This document shows positions 34,390 to 42,749 of a stretch of DNA of 64,000 nt, piece after piece; the stretch's first letter is position 1; each line of letters opens with the position of its first letter. The notes under the pieces were generated by a model, which saw nothing but the letters and a program-made list of their open reading frames with translations, searched no databases and was not told the DNA's origin. The stretch covers positions 3,732,501-3,796,500 of the forward strand of contig NZ_LT630003.1 in NCBI RefSeq assembly GCF_900105615.1, given 5' to 3'. Source of the stretch: Lacrimispora sphenoides JCM 1415 (GTDB lineage Bacteria; Bacillota; Clostridia; Lachnospirales; Lachnospiraceae). A program made the translations under genes and the position numbers.

Positions 34390-35928
34390 CTACTCTCCTT
34401 TATCTGATTTTAAAATACAGGCCATAATCTTCTCCTGAGTTGCCTCGGCCGCACTGACCTCTCCCACCATACGGCCCTCATTCATGATATAAATGCGGTC
34501 GGACATTCCAAGTACCTCAGGAAGCTCCGATGATATCATGATGACAGATTTGCCTTCCGCAGCCAGGCGGTTGATGATACAGTATATTTCGTATTTTGCG
34601 CCCACATCGATTCCTCTGGTGGGTTCATCTAAAATCAGAATATCCGGCTCTGCAAACATCCATTTTGAAAGGAGGACCTTCTGCTGGTTTCCGCCGCTTA
34701 AGTTCCCTACATTCTGTTCCACAGAGGGGCACTTGGTCTTTAACTTATCCCGGTAATCCTCTGCAACTGCAAATTCCTTATCCTTATCAATAATGGAGCG
34801 GCGGCTGACTGCCTGCATATTTGCAAGGGTCGTGTTGATCTTAATAGGATTTCCAAGGATCAGGCCATTGCCTTTCCGGTCTTCGGTAACATAGGCAAGC
34901 TTATGGCGTATGGCTTCCCGGACGGAGTTTAACGCTACTTCCTGCCCTTTGATGCGGACCTTTCCCGAAATATTGACACCGTAGCTCTTTCCGAAAATGC
35001 TCATGGCAAGCTCTGTTCTTCCGGCGCCCATCAGGCCGCAGATTCCTACGACCTCTCCTTTCCTCACATAAAAGGAGACATCATTTACTACCTTCCGGTC
35101 CGAATACAGAGGATGGCAGGCATTCCAGTGCTCCACCTCCATGGCTTTTTCACCAATTTCCACGTCTTCCCGCTTGGGAAACCGGTCCACCAGTTCCCGC
35201 CCTACCATGCCTTTGATAATACGGTCCTCGGTAATGGCATCTTTTTTCCTGTCCAGTGTTTCTATGGTTGAGCCGTCGCGGATGACTGTGATCTTATCCG
35301 CCACATAGGCAATTTCATTCAGTTTATGAGAAATAATGATAGAGGTTAATCCCTCTGATTTAAATTTCAACAAAAGCTCCAGAAGCGCTTTGGAATCATC
35401 TTCATTTAAGGATGCTGTAGGCTCATCCAGGATCAAAAGCCTGGCATCCTTTGCAAGTGCCTTTGCAATTTCCACCAGCTGCTGCTTTCCCACGCTGATA
35501 TCCTTAATTAAAGTATGGGAAGATTCCATAAGTCCCACTGTATTTAAGTACCGGTCCGCCTCTCCATAGGTTTCATTCCAGTTGATCGCGTACCTTTTAC
35601 CCTTTTCATTTCCCAGATACATATTTTCAGCAATCGTCATATAGGGGACAAGAGCCAGCTCCTGATGAATGATGACGATTCCCTTTTGTTCACTGTCACT
35701 GATACGGTTAAATTTGCAGATCTCTCCGTTATAAATAATATCTCCCTCATAGGTGCCATAGGGATAAATGCCGCTGAGCACGTTCATCAAGGTAGATTTG
35801 CCAGCTCCATTTTCACCCACCAGGGCATGGATCTCACCTTCCTCTACCTGAAGGTTTACATTATCCAGAGCCTTAACGCCTGGAAATGTCTTGGTTATGC
35901 TCTTCATTTCCAAAAGTATTTTTGCCAA
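34390..35928 (-). CDS. mmsA: Multiple-monosaccharide ABC transporter ATPase (two ABC domains)
   Basis: A 512-residue duplicated ATPase. The first half has Walker [10 protein letters not shown], signature [15 protein letters not shown] and Walker [13 protein letters not shown]. The second half has a degenerate Walker A (GLMGAGRTE) but an intact signature [15 protein letters not shown] and [11 protein letters not shown]. This asymmetry is normal for CUT2 sugar importers of the RbsA/XylG/GguA kind. It energises uptake through MmsB. A hairpin in the 81-bp spacer after chvE probably lowers its expression relative to the binding protein. Confidence 0.95.
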   Translation of the reverse strand: MAKILLEMKSITKTFPGVKALDNVNLQVEEGEIHALVGENGAGKSTLMNVLSGIYPYGTYEGDIIYNGEICKFNRISDSEQKGIVIIHQELALVPYMTIAENMYLGNEKGKRYAINWNETYGEADRYLNTVGLMESSHTLIKDISVGKQQLVEIAKALAKDARLLILDEPTASLNEDDSKALLELLLKFKSEGLTSIIISHKLNEIAYVADKITVIRDGSTIETLDRKKDAITEDRIIKGMVGRELVDRFPKREDVEIGEKAMEVEHWNACHPLYSDRKVVNDVSFYVRKGEVVGICGLMGAGRTELAMSIFGKSYGVNISGKVRIKGQEVALNSVREAIRHKLAYVTEDRKGNGLILGNPIKINTTLANMQAVSRRSIIDKDKEFAVAEDYRDKLKTKCPSVEQNVGNLSGGNQQKVLLSKWMFAEPDILILDEPTRGIDVGAKYEIYCIINRLAAEGKSVIMISSELPEVLGMSDRIYIMNEGRMVGEVSAAEATQEKIMACILKSDKGE

Positions 35929-35957
35929 GAATATCCCTCCCTTGCCGTCATTTCTTA

Positions 35958-35990
35958 AGGACGGCCTCTCTATCTGTAAGAAGCCGTCCT
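35958..35990 (-). promoter_or_regulatory. Intercistronic hairpin between chvE and mmsA
   Basis: AGGACGGC and GCCGTCCT pair perfectly over 8 bp around a 17-nt loop. No U-run follows, so partial attenuation or 3'-end protection of chvE mRNA is more likely than full termination. Confidence 0.6.
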
Positions 35991-36009
35991 CATAAGAAAA
36001 TAATTTCTA

Positions 36010-37170
36010 TTACTTTAACTGGTCTTCCGTGTAATATCCGGAAGTAATTAACATATCTTTATAGTTGTCAACCGTTACAACCACTGGGTCACACAGATAA
36101 GTTGGGATAATTCCGGTTCCGTTATCATAGGATTTGGTATCATTGATCTCGGCTTCTCCTCCCTGCATAACGGAATCCACCATTTTTACTACCTGAGAAG
36201 CAAGGGTACGGGTATCCTTAAAGATACTCATGGACTGTTTCCCCTGAAGCATGTTCTTTACATTGGCAATATCGCAATCCTGCCCGGTGATGACCGGGTA
36301 TTTTCCGGTATAGGAAGAAGCAAGGGCATTCTCCACGCCAAGAGCGGTGGAGTCGTTGGAGCAGAGGACTGCATCCAATACAGTTCCGTCGGAATAGTTA
36401 CCTGCGATAATGGTATCCATACGATTCTGGGATTTCTCTGAATCCCAGTTAGCGGTTGCTACCTGCTCAAAAGCAGTCTGGCCGGATTTTACTACAAGCT
36501 TTCCGTTGTCAATATACTTTTTAAGGACATCCATGGCTCCGCCAAAGAAGAAGTTACAGTTGTTATCCGCCGGATCACCGGTAAACAGCTCGATGTTCTT
36601 AGGTTCCGTTGCCTTCTCAAGATCCAGAGCTTCTACCAGATACTCACCCTGTTTTTGTCCGACTTTATAGTTATCAAAGGTAGCATAATATGTAACTGCA
36701 TCAGAGTTCATAATCAGACGGTCGTAGGAAATAACCGGAATTCCCATGGCTTTGGCCTGGCTTAAAGGCTCTCCCAAAGAGCTTCCGTCAATAGAAGCAA
36801 TGACCAATATCTGGCAGCCGTTGGAGATCATGTTCTCCACCTGGGATACCTGGGTCTGGACATCATTGCTGGCATACTGTAAATCTACCTTATAGCCGGC
36901 ATCTTCCAGTTCCTTCTTCATATTAGTTCCATCCTGGTTCCATCTCTGCAGATCCTTGGTGGGCATGGCGACTCCGACTAAGGTTCCATTCCCCTTCGTT
37001 GCTTTTGTTTCCTCTGCCTTGGTCTCAGCTTTGGCAGCTTCTGTGGTGGCTGCTGCAGTTGTCTGTGTTTCTTTGTTCTCCGGTGCAGAACTTTTAGAGC
37101 TCCCGCATCCGGAAAGCATTCCTGCCGTTAAGGCAAGGGCCATTGCAGCCGCTAAAAATTTTCGTTTCAT
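36010..37170 (-). CDS. chvE: Sugar-binding lipoprotein of the ABC transporter
   Basis: The 386-residue protein starts with a lipoprotein signal, ALTAGMLSGCGSS, giving Cys22 as the lipid anchor. An Ala/Thr/Lys-rich linker follows, then a periplasmic-binding-protein fold beginning TLVGVAMPTKDLQRWNQDG. Features of the ChvE/GBP group include NDVQTQVSQVENMI, AIDGSSLGEPLSQA (residue pattern) and CSNDSTALGVENAL. It delivers monosaccharides to MmsAB on the outer membrane face of this Gram-positive. It is the first gene of the operon, with GGAGGAGG before the start. Confidence 0.95.
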   Translation of the reverse strand: MKRKFLAAAMALALTAGMLSGCGSSKSSAPENKETQTTAAATTEAAKAETKAEETKATKGNGTLVGVAMPTKDLQRWNQDGTNMKKELEDAGYKVDLQYASNDVQTQVSQVENMISNGCQILVIASIDGSSLGEPLSQAKAMGIPVISYDRLIMNSDAVTYYATFDNYKVGQKQGEYLVEALDLEKATEPKNIELFTGDPADNNCNFFFGGAMDVLKKYIDNGKLVVKSGQTAFEQVATANWDSEKSQNRMDTIIAGNYSDGTVLDAVLCSNDSTALGVENALASSYTGKYPVITGQDCDIANVKNMLQGKQSMSIFKDTRTLASQVVKMVDSVMQGGEAEINDTKSYDNGTGIIPTYLCDPVVVTVDNYKDMLITSGYYTEDQLK

Positions 37171-37270
37171 GTTTCTCTTCCTCCTCCAATTTTTGTTTTT
37201 GCTGACAGTTTTATCTTAACACGAATAGAACAGGACTTGTTTGCGAATCATTAGCACTGATTAATCCAGA

Positions 37271-37330
37271 AAAAAAAATGCCCTGGATGCACAGGACTTT
37301 TTCGAGTCAAGAAAATGCTACTGATGCTGG
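37271..37330. repeat. Left imperfect direct repeat flanking the tryptophan segment
   Basis: This stretch, upstream of both chvE and the LysR gene, resembles 41648-41704. The shared core is CAGGACTTTTTC followed by CAAGAAA and CTACTG, with about three quarters of positions equal by eye over 50 bp. On the minus strand both contain a weak hairpin plus T-run. Together they bracket LysR, the MetS-like gene, the NSS gene and tnaA. Confidence 0.55.
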
Positions 37331-37453
37331 CATAGCAATTGCTGTAAACAGAGAGGAAATTAAGACTTAAGGTTGCAATTTTTCAGACATCTTGTTAAAA
37401 TAGGAATGGTATAAGTTTTTCTTATAGTCTCATTGAAAAGATATGGTGGTTAA

Positions 37454-38341
37454 ATGGAAATCAGGAAATTATCTTATTTTATTTCAGTTGTAAAACATAA
37501 GAATTTTACAAAAGCTGCCCAGGAACACCACATGGTGCAAACAGCGATGAGCCGCCAGATTGCATCGATCGAAGAAGAATTGGGAGTCGTTTTGCTAAAA
37601 CGTAACAACAGGACTGTTTTACTTACATCTGCCGGAGAAGTTTTTTATAACAAGGCTTTAAAGGTAATAGATCTGTACAATGATATGATCTCCCAAACCC
37701 AAAAAACGGCTAAGCTGCATCCCAAAGTATTAGAAATCGGCTTTGGTCATTATGAGCATATTTTAATAGCACAAGTAGTTTCTGAGTTTCGAACCCTTTA
37801 TCCGGATATTGATGTCCTGGTTGCCAAATATAGCTATAACGACCTTATAACATACTTACAGGCAGGAAAATTAGATATCGTCTTCACTCTTCCGTTTAGT
37901 CCCGCTTTTGTATCACAGGATGAGACGGTGGTAAAGCAGGTTTTCCCTTCTACGATGTATATCATTGTAAATAAAAAGCATCCCCTTGCTCAGTATGATA
38001 CCATATCGGCTGATTCACTTAATGATTGTACATTAATTACTTTAAGTGAAGATTCAGGTCCCTGCTCCCTGGATATCTTAAGACAATTTACGATGACGGC
38101 CGGTCTTAACATCAATAATATTATTAATGCAAATAGCCTGGAATCACAGATATTAATGGTAGAATCCGGGCTTGGTGTGGCATTCTTACCGAGTATTTGT
38201 ACCAAGCATTTAACACCGAATGTGAAAGCGATTAATTTAAAGGATTTTGATCCTGGTAATTTTGTTGCCATGTTCCAAAAATCCAATGAGAATCCTTTTA
38301 TAAATATTTTTCTTGGATTGGCTTCTCTAAAAGACAGTTAA
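37454..38341 (+). CDS. LysR-family transcriptional regulator
   Basis: The 295-residue protein has the standard N-terminal helix-turn-helix: MEIRKLSYFISVVKHKNFTKAA, then TAMSRQIASIEEELGVVLLKR. Two effector-binding subdomains follow from residue 90. Length is typical. It is the only plus-strand gene among its neighbours and converges on the tnaA-NSS-metS operon, which makes that operon a plausible target; control of the sugar operon at its other side is also possible, since chvE is divergent and 283 bp away. The inducer is unknown. Confidence 0.92.
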   Translation: MEIRKLSYFISVVKHKNFTKAAQEHHMVQTAMSRQIASIEEELGVVLLKRNNRTVLLTSAGEVFYNKALKVIDLYNDMISQTQKTAKLHPKVLEIGFGHYEHILIAQVVSEFRTLYPDIDVLVAKYSYNDLITYLQAGKLDIVFTLPFSPAFVSQDETVVKQVFPSTMYIIVNKKHPLAQYDTISADSLNDCTLITLSEDSGPCSLDILRQFTMTAGLNINNIINANSLESQILMVESGLGVAFLPSICTKHLTPNVKAINLKDFDPGNFVAMFQKSNENPFINIFLGLASLKDS

Positions 38342-38351
38342 CATATGTACT

Positions 38352-38405
38352 AAGGGATATTGCCCGACTAACCTGGTTAGTTTTGCAATATCCCTTTTGA
38401 TTTTT
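38352..38405. terminator. Bidirectional terminator between the LysR gene and the tna operon
   Basis: GGGATATTGC (38354-38363) pairs with GCAATATCCC (38385-38394), with an inner ACTAACC/GGTTAGT stem, and is followed by TTTTGATTTTT on the plus strand. It lies between convergent genes. Confidence 0.85.
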
Positions 38406-38410
38406 ATGCC

Positions 38411-38518
38411 TTATTTATTATCCGGCTTTTTAGTCAGGGCTATGCCAACGCATAGGAACAGTCCACCCCATACAACGGAACAGCCAACAATCATCATAAC
38501 CAATGCAAATGGATTCAT
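38411..38518 (-). CDS. Small subunit of NSS amino acid transporter (MetS-like)
   Basis: A 35-codon minus-strand frame starts at an ATG (38518) preceded by GGGGGA, 16 bp after the NSS transporter stop. The peptide has one membrane helix with MMIVGCSVVWGGLFLCVGIA and a basic end (LTKKPDNK). The MM...WGGL pattern and the position directly after a neurotransmitter:sodium symporter gene match the small MetS partner of the MetP transporter known from Corynebacterium. It is probably needed for transporter activity or stability. It is too short for most gene finders. Confidence 0.8.
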   Translation of the reverse strand: MNPFALVMMIVGCSVVWGGLFLCVGIALTKKPDNK

Positions 38519-38534
38519 AGTAATTCCCCCTTAG

Positions 38535-40037
38535 TTATTCAATTTCAACTTGCCATGGACGCTTACAGAACACAATGGCAACACCGATCATAAGCACAAC
38601 AGTTCCCCAGCCAAACACAACATTAGACATCAAGGTTACAGAATCCATACCAAACATCTTCATAATACCGGACACAAAATTTGAAATAACGGTAATTCCA
38701 AGTAATATTGGCGTAAAATATTTTAGCAAGTAATCCCACCATTTACCGACCTTGAAGTCAGAATACTGATTCGCATCTTCTCTGAGTTTCTCCGTGCCAT
38801 AAATGTAACTGATTGCAATAACTTCCACCAGTCCAAGAGTCGCAATTACATAGTTTGCCACGTAAGAATCCACAAGATCCAAAATATAGTTGAATCCGCA
38901 GTATGTAGCAAAGGTGGCACTTCCAATAAAGCCGGCGATGGATATGATGCCTGTTAGCTTTTTACGTGAAATTTTAAATTTATCCAGGGCTGCGGTATTG
39001 AATGCCTCAAGCATAGAAATACTGGAGGAAATACCGGCTATAAATAAGCAGAAGAAGAATAAAAATCCTAAAATGCCTTGAACCAAAATATTTGATGACA
39101 TGGTTGAAATTGCGATAGGAAATGCGATAAAAGCAACTCCGGCTCCGTTTCCAAATGAGTCAAAGGAAACTCCCTGCTTATTAACCAGAAATCCCAGGGT
39201 TGAAAATACGGTAATCCCTGCAATAATATCAAACGAGCTGTTTGAAAGTACCGTGATAAACGAGTTGTTTACGATATCCTGTTTTTCTCCCAGATAAGAG
39301 CCGTATGCAATCATAACACCCACAGCTAGTGTGGTGGAGAAAAATACCTGTGCATATGCTGCAACCCATATACTGGGGTTTAAAATTTTAGTAAAGTCCG
39401 GTGTAAATAATGCATTTAACCCGATACTGGCCCCCTCTAACCTCATGGAATTAATCATAAATATTATCATTAGAATCATGAGCAGTGGAGTAAATATCTT
39501 TGAGGCTTTTTCAATTCCTCCGGAAATTCCCTGCCGGACGATGGCCCAGTTGGCAAACCACACGACAACCACTGCGCCCAGCATATAAAAGCTGAAGCCG
39601 CTTGCAAAGTCGAAGGCATTCTGGGCCTGCCCGGTAATAGCACCTAGCAAAGGGCCTGGATTGCTCATCCAGTTTACCATACCGAAGGTATGACCGATAC
39701 AGTAGATCATGAAGACGACGGATATGGAAATAATGGTGCTGTAGAACATCATGACTACGATCGGTACCATAACCTGTACCCAGCCAATAATCTCAAACTT
39801 CTTTTTCAGTTTGGCAAATGCTTTTGTGGAACCGCCACGTATTCTCCGACCATAGGTGTATTCCATGATCATTAAGGGAACGGCACATGTAATAATAGCT
39901 ACAAAGTATGGAAGGAAAAATGCTCCTCCACCATTTTTATAAGCTTGAAACGGAAATCTCCATAAATTACCTAATCCTACCGCAGCCCCAATTGCTGCAA
40001 ATAAAAATCCTGTTCTGCTATTCCATTGATCACGCAT
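38535..40037 (-). CDS. NSS-family sodium-dependent amino acid transporter
   Basis: The 500-residue protein has 12 helices and the NSS/SNF signature WNSRTGFLFAAIGAAVGLGNLWRFP, in which helix 1 holds the two sodium sites and the substrate. It is close to bacterial tyrosine/tryptophan members in layout. It lies 29 bp downstream of tryptophanase, so sodium-driven tryptophan uptake is the likely role, as with TnaT of Symbiobacterium. The MetS-like gene follows. Confidence 0.92.
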   Translation of the reverse strand: MRDQWNSRTGFLFAAIGAAVGLGNLWRFPFQAYKNGGGAFFLPYFVAIITCAVPLMIMEYTYGRRIRGGSTKAFAKLKKKFEIIGWVQVMVPIVVMMFYSTIISISVVFMIYCIGHTFGMVNWMSNPGPLLGAITGQAQNAFDFASGFSFYMLGAVVVVWFANWAIVRQGISGGIEKASKIFTPLLMILMIIFMINSMRLEGASIGLNALFTPDFTKILNPSIWVAAYAQVFFSTTLAVGVMIAYGSYLGEKQDIVNNSFITVLSNSSFDIIAGITVFSTLGFLVNKQGVSFDSFGNGAGVAFIAFPIAISTMSSNILVQGILGFLFFFCLFIAGISSSISMLEAFNTAALDKFKISRKKLTGIISIAGFIGSATFATYCGFNYILDLVDSYVANYVIATLGLVEVIAISYIYGTEKLREDANQYSDFKVGKWWDYLLKYFTPILLGITVISNFVSGIMKMFGMDSVTLMSNVVFGWGTVVLMIGVAIVFCKRPWQVEIE

Positions 40038-40066
40038 AGTAAATACCCCCTGGTGTCGGATATAAT

Positions 40067-41458
40067 CTAATATTCGATGGGTTCCAAAGATGCCTGGAAG
40101 TGACGTAAAATCGGCGGCTCCCAGGTGATGCGGTATCCTCGCTCAATTTCCGACGCTCTTTGCTTGATTGCGATTAATGCATCAGCCATAATGTCAATAT
40201 GTGCCTGTGTATAAACACGGCGCGGAATCGCAAAGCGGGTAAATTCAAACTCGGAATGAAGCTGCACTCCGGTATCAGGATCGTTACCCAGCATAAAAGA
40301 ACCGATGTCACAGGTTCTGATTCCAGCCTCTTTGTAAAGCTCTATTGCCAGCACCTGCGCAGGGAATTCATTATAAGGGATATGCGGGAAAAATTCTGCC
40401 GCATCTACAAAGACTCCATGGCCTCCAACCGGGGCTTGGTAAGCGATTCCTGCATCATCTAATTTAGCTGCCAGGTATTCCATCTGGCCGATGCGGTATC
40501 TTAAGAAGTCTTCATCGATTCCTTCGTAAAGTCCAATTGCCAGGGCTTCAAGATCACGTCCGGAAAGTCCACCATAAGTAAAAAATCCTTCGAAAGAAAT
40601 ACAGTTAGCTTTCACTTTTAATATAATTGGTGAATTGTCATCCTTTATTCCAATCAGGCCGCCGATATTTACGATGGTATCCTTTTTGGCAGACATCGTA
40701 AACATATCGCCATAACTGAAGATTTTATTGACAATTTCTTTAATGGACATATCTTTGCATTCTTCTTCCCGCTGCTTTAAGAAAAAAGCATTTTCAGCGT
40801 ATCTGGCAGCATCAATATTAAGAGGAATACGATACTTCTTACAGATTTCTGATACCTCTCTCATATTTGCCATGGATACAGGCTGACCGCCTGCCGAATT
40901 GTTCGTAATCGTCATTACAACAAGACCAACATTTTCAGCACCCAGTTCATTGATCAGCTTTTCTAATTTAACAACATCCATGTTGCCTTTAAAGGGAGCT
41001 CTTACAGAAGGATTTTTTGCTTCTTCTACCACGCAGTCGATGGCTCTGGCTCCTGCTAGTTCCACATGAGCTCTTGTTGTATCAAAGAACATATTGGAAA
41101 TAGCATATTTGCCCTTGGAAAGGAAAATAGGAAAAAGTACCTTCTCTCCAGCGCGGCCCTGGTGAACCGGCTGTATAAAATCATAACCGAATATATCTTT
41201 ACCGGCGTCAAATAATTTATAGTAACTGGATGAACCGGCGTATGCTTCATCACCCTTCATAACGCCTGACCATTGGTCATCACTCATAGCATTGGTTCCG
41301 CTATCGGTTAAAAGGTCAATATAAACATCTTCGCCCCTTAACCCAAACATATTATACTTAGCCTCTTTGATCTTTTCAATACGTTCCTCTCGAGTTAACA
41401 TTTTAATTCGTTCTACCATTTTAATTCTAAACGGTTCTGGAATATACTTTACAGCCAT
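40067..41458 (-). CDS. tnaA: Tryptophanase (tryptophan indole-lyase)
   Basis: This 463-residue PLP enzyme of the beta-eliminating lyase family carries [29 protein letters not shown] and the PLP lysine in FTMSAKKDT. Tryptophanase and tyrosine phenol-lyase differ at three places, and all three read as tryptophanase here: Asp in [10 protein letters not shown] (Thr in tyrosine phenol-lyase), Ile in [12 protein letters not shown] (Arg), and His in ILRHFQASL (Phe). It cleaves L-tryptophan to indole, pyruvate and ammonia in the cytoplasm. The NSS transporter and its small subunit follow. A leader of about 175 nt precedes it. Confidence 0.92.
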   Translation of the reverse strand: MAVKYIPEPFRIKMVERIKMLTREERIEKIKEAKYNMFGLRGEDVYIDLLTDSGTNAMSDDQWSGVMKGDEAYAGSSSYYKLFDAGKDIFGYDFIQPVHQGRAGEKVLFPIFLSKGKYAISNMFFDTTRAHVELAGARAIDCVVEEAKNPSVRAPFKGNMDVVKLEKLINELGAENVGLVVMTITNNSAGGQPVSMANMREVSEICKKYRIPLNIDAARYAENAFFLKQREEECKDMSIKEIVNKIFSYGDMFTMSAKKDTIVNIGGLIGIKDDNSPIILKVKANCISFEGFFTYGGLSGRDLEALAIGLYEGIDEDFLRYRIGQMEYLAAKLDDAGIAYQAPVGGHGVFVDAAEFFPHIPYNEFPAQVLAIELYKEAGIRTCDIGSFMLGNDPDTGVQLHSEFEFTRFAIPRRVYTQAHIDIMADALIAIKQRASEIERGYRITWEPPILRHFQASLEPIEY

Positions 41459-41645
41459 GATTGTTTTCTCTCCTTTTTGCTTTTTTGTATATTTTTGATA
41501 TAGTTTTATTTTAATACAATACCATTTGTTTGTAAAATGACTAAAAGGAGTGGCATAACAACAATTCTATTATGATATATATCCAAAAGACTTGTTTGAT
41601 CAGATACTGAATGTGCATCCCAGGAGATACCCATGAGGGATTATA
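41459..41645 (-). promoter_or_regulatory. Promoter and long leader of the tnaA operon
   Basis: A consensus TATAAT (41645-41640) implies a transcript start near 41633 and a leader of about 175 nt; the -35 is poor. The leader contains a 25-codon frame (41618-41541) with Trp at position 12, as in TnaC of E. coli, but it lacks a Shine-Dalgarno sequence and the other key residues. AAAAGGAGAG precedes tnaA. Confidence 0.4.
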
Positions 41646-41647
41646 AT

Positions 41648-41704
41648 AAAAAAGCACTGAATGCTCAGGACTTTTTCACAACAAGAAAGCACTACTGCTG
41701 TTTC
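41648..41704. repeat. Right imperfect direct repeat flanking the tryptophan segment
   Basis: Partner of 37271-37330. It overlaps the last codons of the sugar-binding protein gene (stop at 41692). On the minus strand it forms CTGA-GCAT-TCAG followed by TGCTTTTTT, a weak terminator. Confidence 0.55.
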
Positions 41705-42744
41705 ACATTTAGGTAAACATCTTCCTTACCATGGAATCCACCCTGAATGATAACGGAATCCATATTTTCCCTGGTAACTGCAACCGGCTTTAACTCAAGA
41801 CTTGGAACATCATAAGTTCCATCGTCAATGGTCGTTACAATTCCCACCAAAGGCTCTCCCCTGCCAAGCTTCACCGCGTATTCCGCTGCGATTCTGGCCT
41901 CTTCCTCCACGGATTTAAAAGCCGTCATATTCTGGGTTCCTTCCACAATCCTCTGACAGGCCATCAGATCCCCATCCTGGCCCACCAGACAGACCCTTCC
42001 TGCCATCCTGTCCTCAGATAAGGCACGGAAAACCTGAGTTGCCAGATCGTCGTTTCCGCACATGATCCCCTTCACATCCGGATGCTCTTCCAGCGCTTCT
42101 TTGGCATAGTCAAAGGCATGCTCGGAAAGCCAGCCCTCACAGTTGCTTTTATAAACCACTTCCAGATTTCTCCCCTTTATTACCGAATCAAACCCCTCCC
42201 GGACCAATGCCACATTATAATCCGTTTCAGGACCCTGGATCATAAAAATCTTACCTCCCTCAGGAATGTCTCTTACCAGGCTTTCCGCCATGAGTATTCC
42301 GACCTCCCTGTTGTCAAAAGATATGTACATATCGCTGTCCGCATTCTGGATCAGGCGGTCATAGCTCATGGTCTTGATCCCCGCCTCTTTTGCCTTTTTC
42401 ATAACATCGGATAAAGCTTCACAGTCCCCTGCCACCACTACGATTACATCCATCTGCTTTTTTATGAAGTACTTTATCTGTTCGATCTGTTCGTTTACAT
42501 CCCCGTTTGCATTTTGTACATTAACCTCTGCCCCAAGTTCCTTTGCGGTTGATACAAAAACATCCCGGTCCCTGATCCACCGCTCGATCACAAAGGAATC
42601 AATGCTTAACCCGATCTGTAAGGGCCTATCCCAGGCCTTTGCCGATACCTCGGTCTCTGCCTCTGCCTTGGTATTTACACAGCCTGCCGCCAAGGTACAG
42701 CAGAGCATCACCACCAGTAACAAACTCCCTCGACCCATTTTCAT
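41692..42744 (-). CDS. Sugar-binding lipoprotein linked to a two-component system
   Basis: The 350-residue protein has a lipobox LAAGC (lipid on Cys22), then a ChvE/XylF-like binding fold: LQIGLSIDSFVIERWIRD, ANGDVNEQIEQIKYFI, SYDRLIQNADSDMYISFDN and MCGNDDLATQVFRAL. No transporter genes are attached; it follows the response regulator by 5 bp. In clostridia, XylFII-type binding proteins present sugar to the LytS/YesM sensor rather than to a permease. This one could be that sensor partner or a second donor for MmsAB. Confidence 0.88.
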   Translation of the reverse strand: MKMGRGSLLLVVMLCCTLAAGCVNTKAEAETEVSAKAWDRPLQIGLSIDSFVIERWIRDRDVFVSTAKELGAEVNVQNANGDVNEQIEQIKYFIKKQMDVIVVVAGDCEALSDVMKKAKEAGIKTMSYDRLIQNADSDMYISFDNREVGILMAESLVRDIPEGGKIFMIQGPETDYNVALVREGFDSVIKGRNLEVVYKSNCEGWLSEHAFDYAKEALEEHPDVKGIMCGNDDLATQVFRALSEDRMAGRVCLVGQDGDLMACQRIVEGTQNMTAFKSVEEEARIAAEYAVKLGRGEPLVGIVTTIDDGTYDVPSLELKPVAVTRENMDSVIIQGGFHGKEDVYLNVKQQ

Positions 42745-42749
42745 AACAC

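Noticed and set aside
37171..37260. Catabolite-response (cre) site upstream of chvE
   Set aside because: A TG..CG..CA pattern is present, but its spacing is 13 rather than 14 and it is not palindromic, so it was not called.
40067..41458. Tyrosine phenol-lyase
   Set aside because: The three residues that distinguish the two enzymes (Asp, Ile, His here) read as tryptophanase.
41618..41640. Alternative leader peptide starting upstream of tnaA with Trp5
   Set aside because: No ribosome site, and it overlaps the predicted transcript start.
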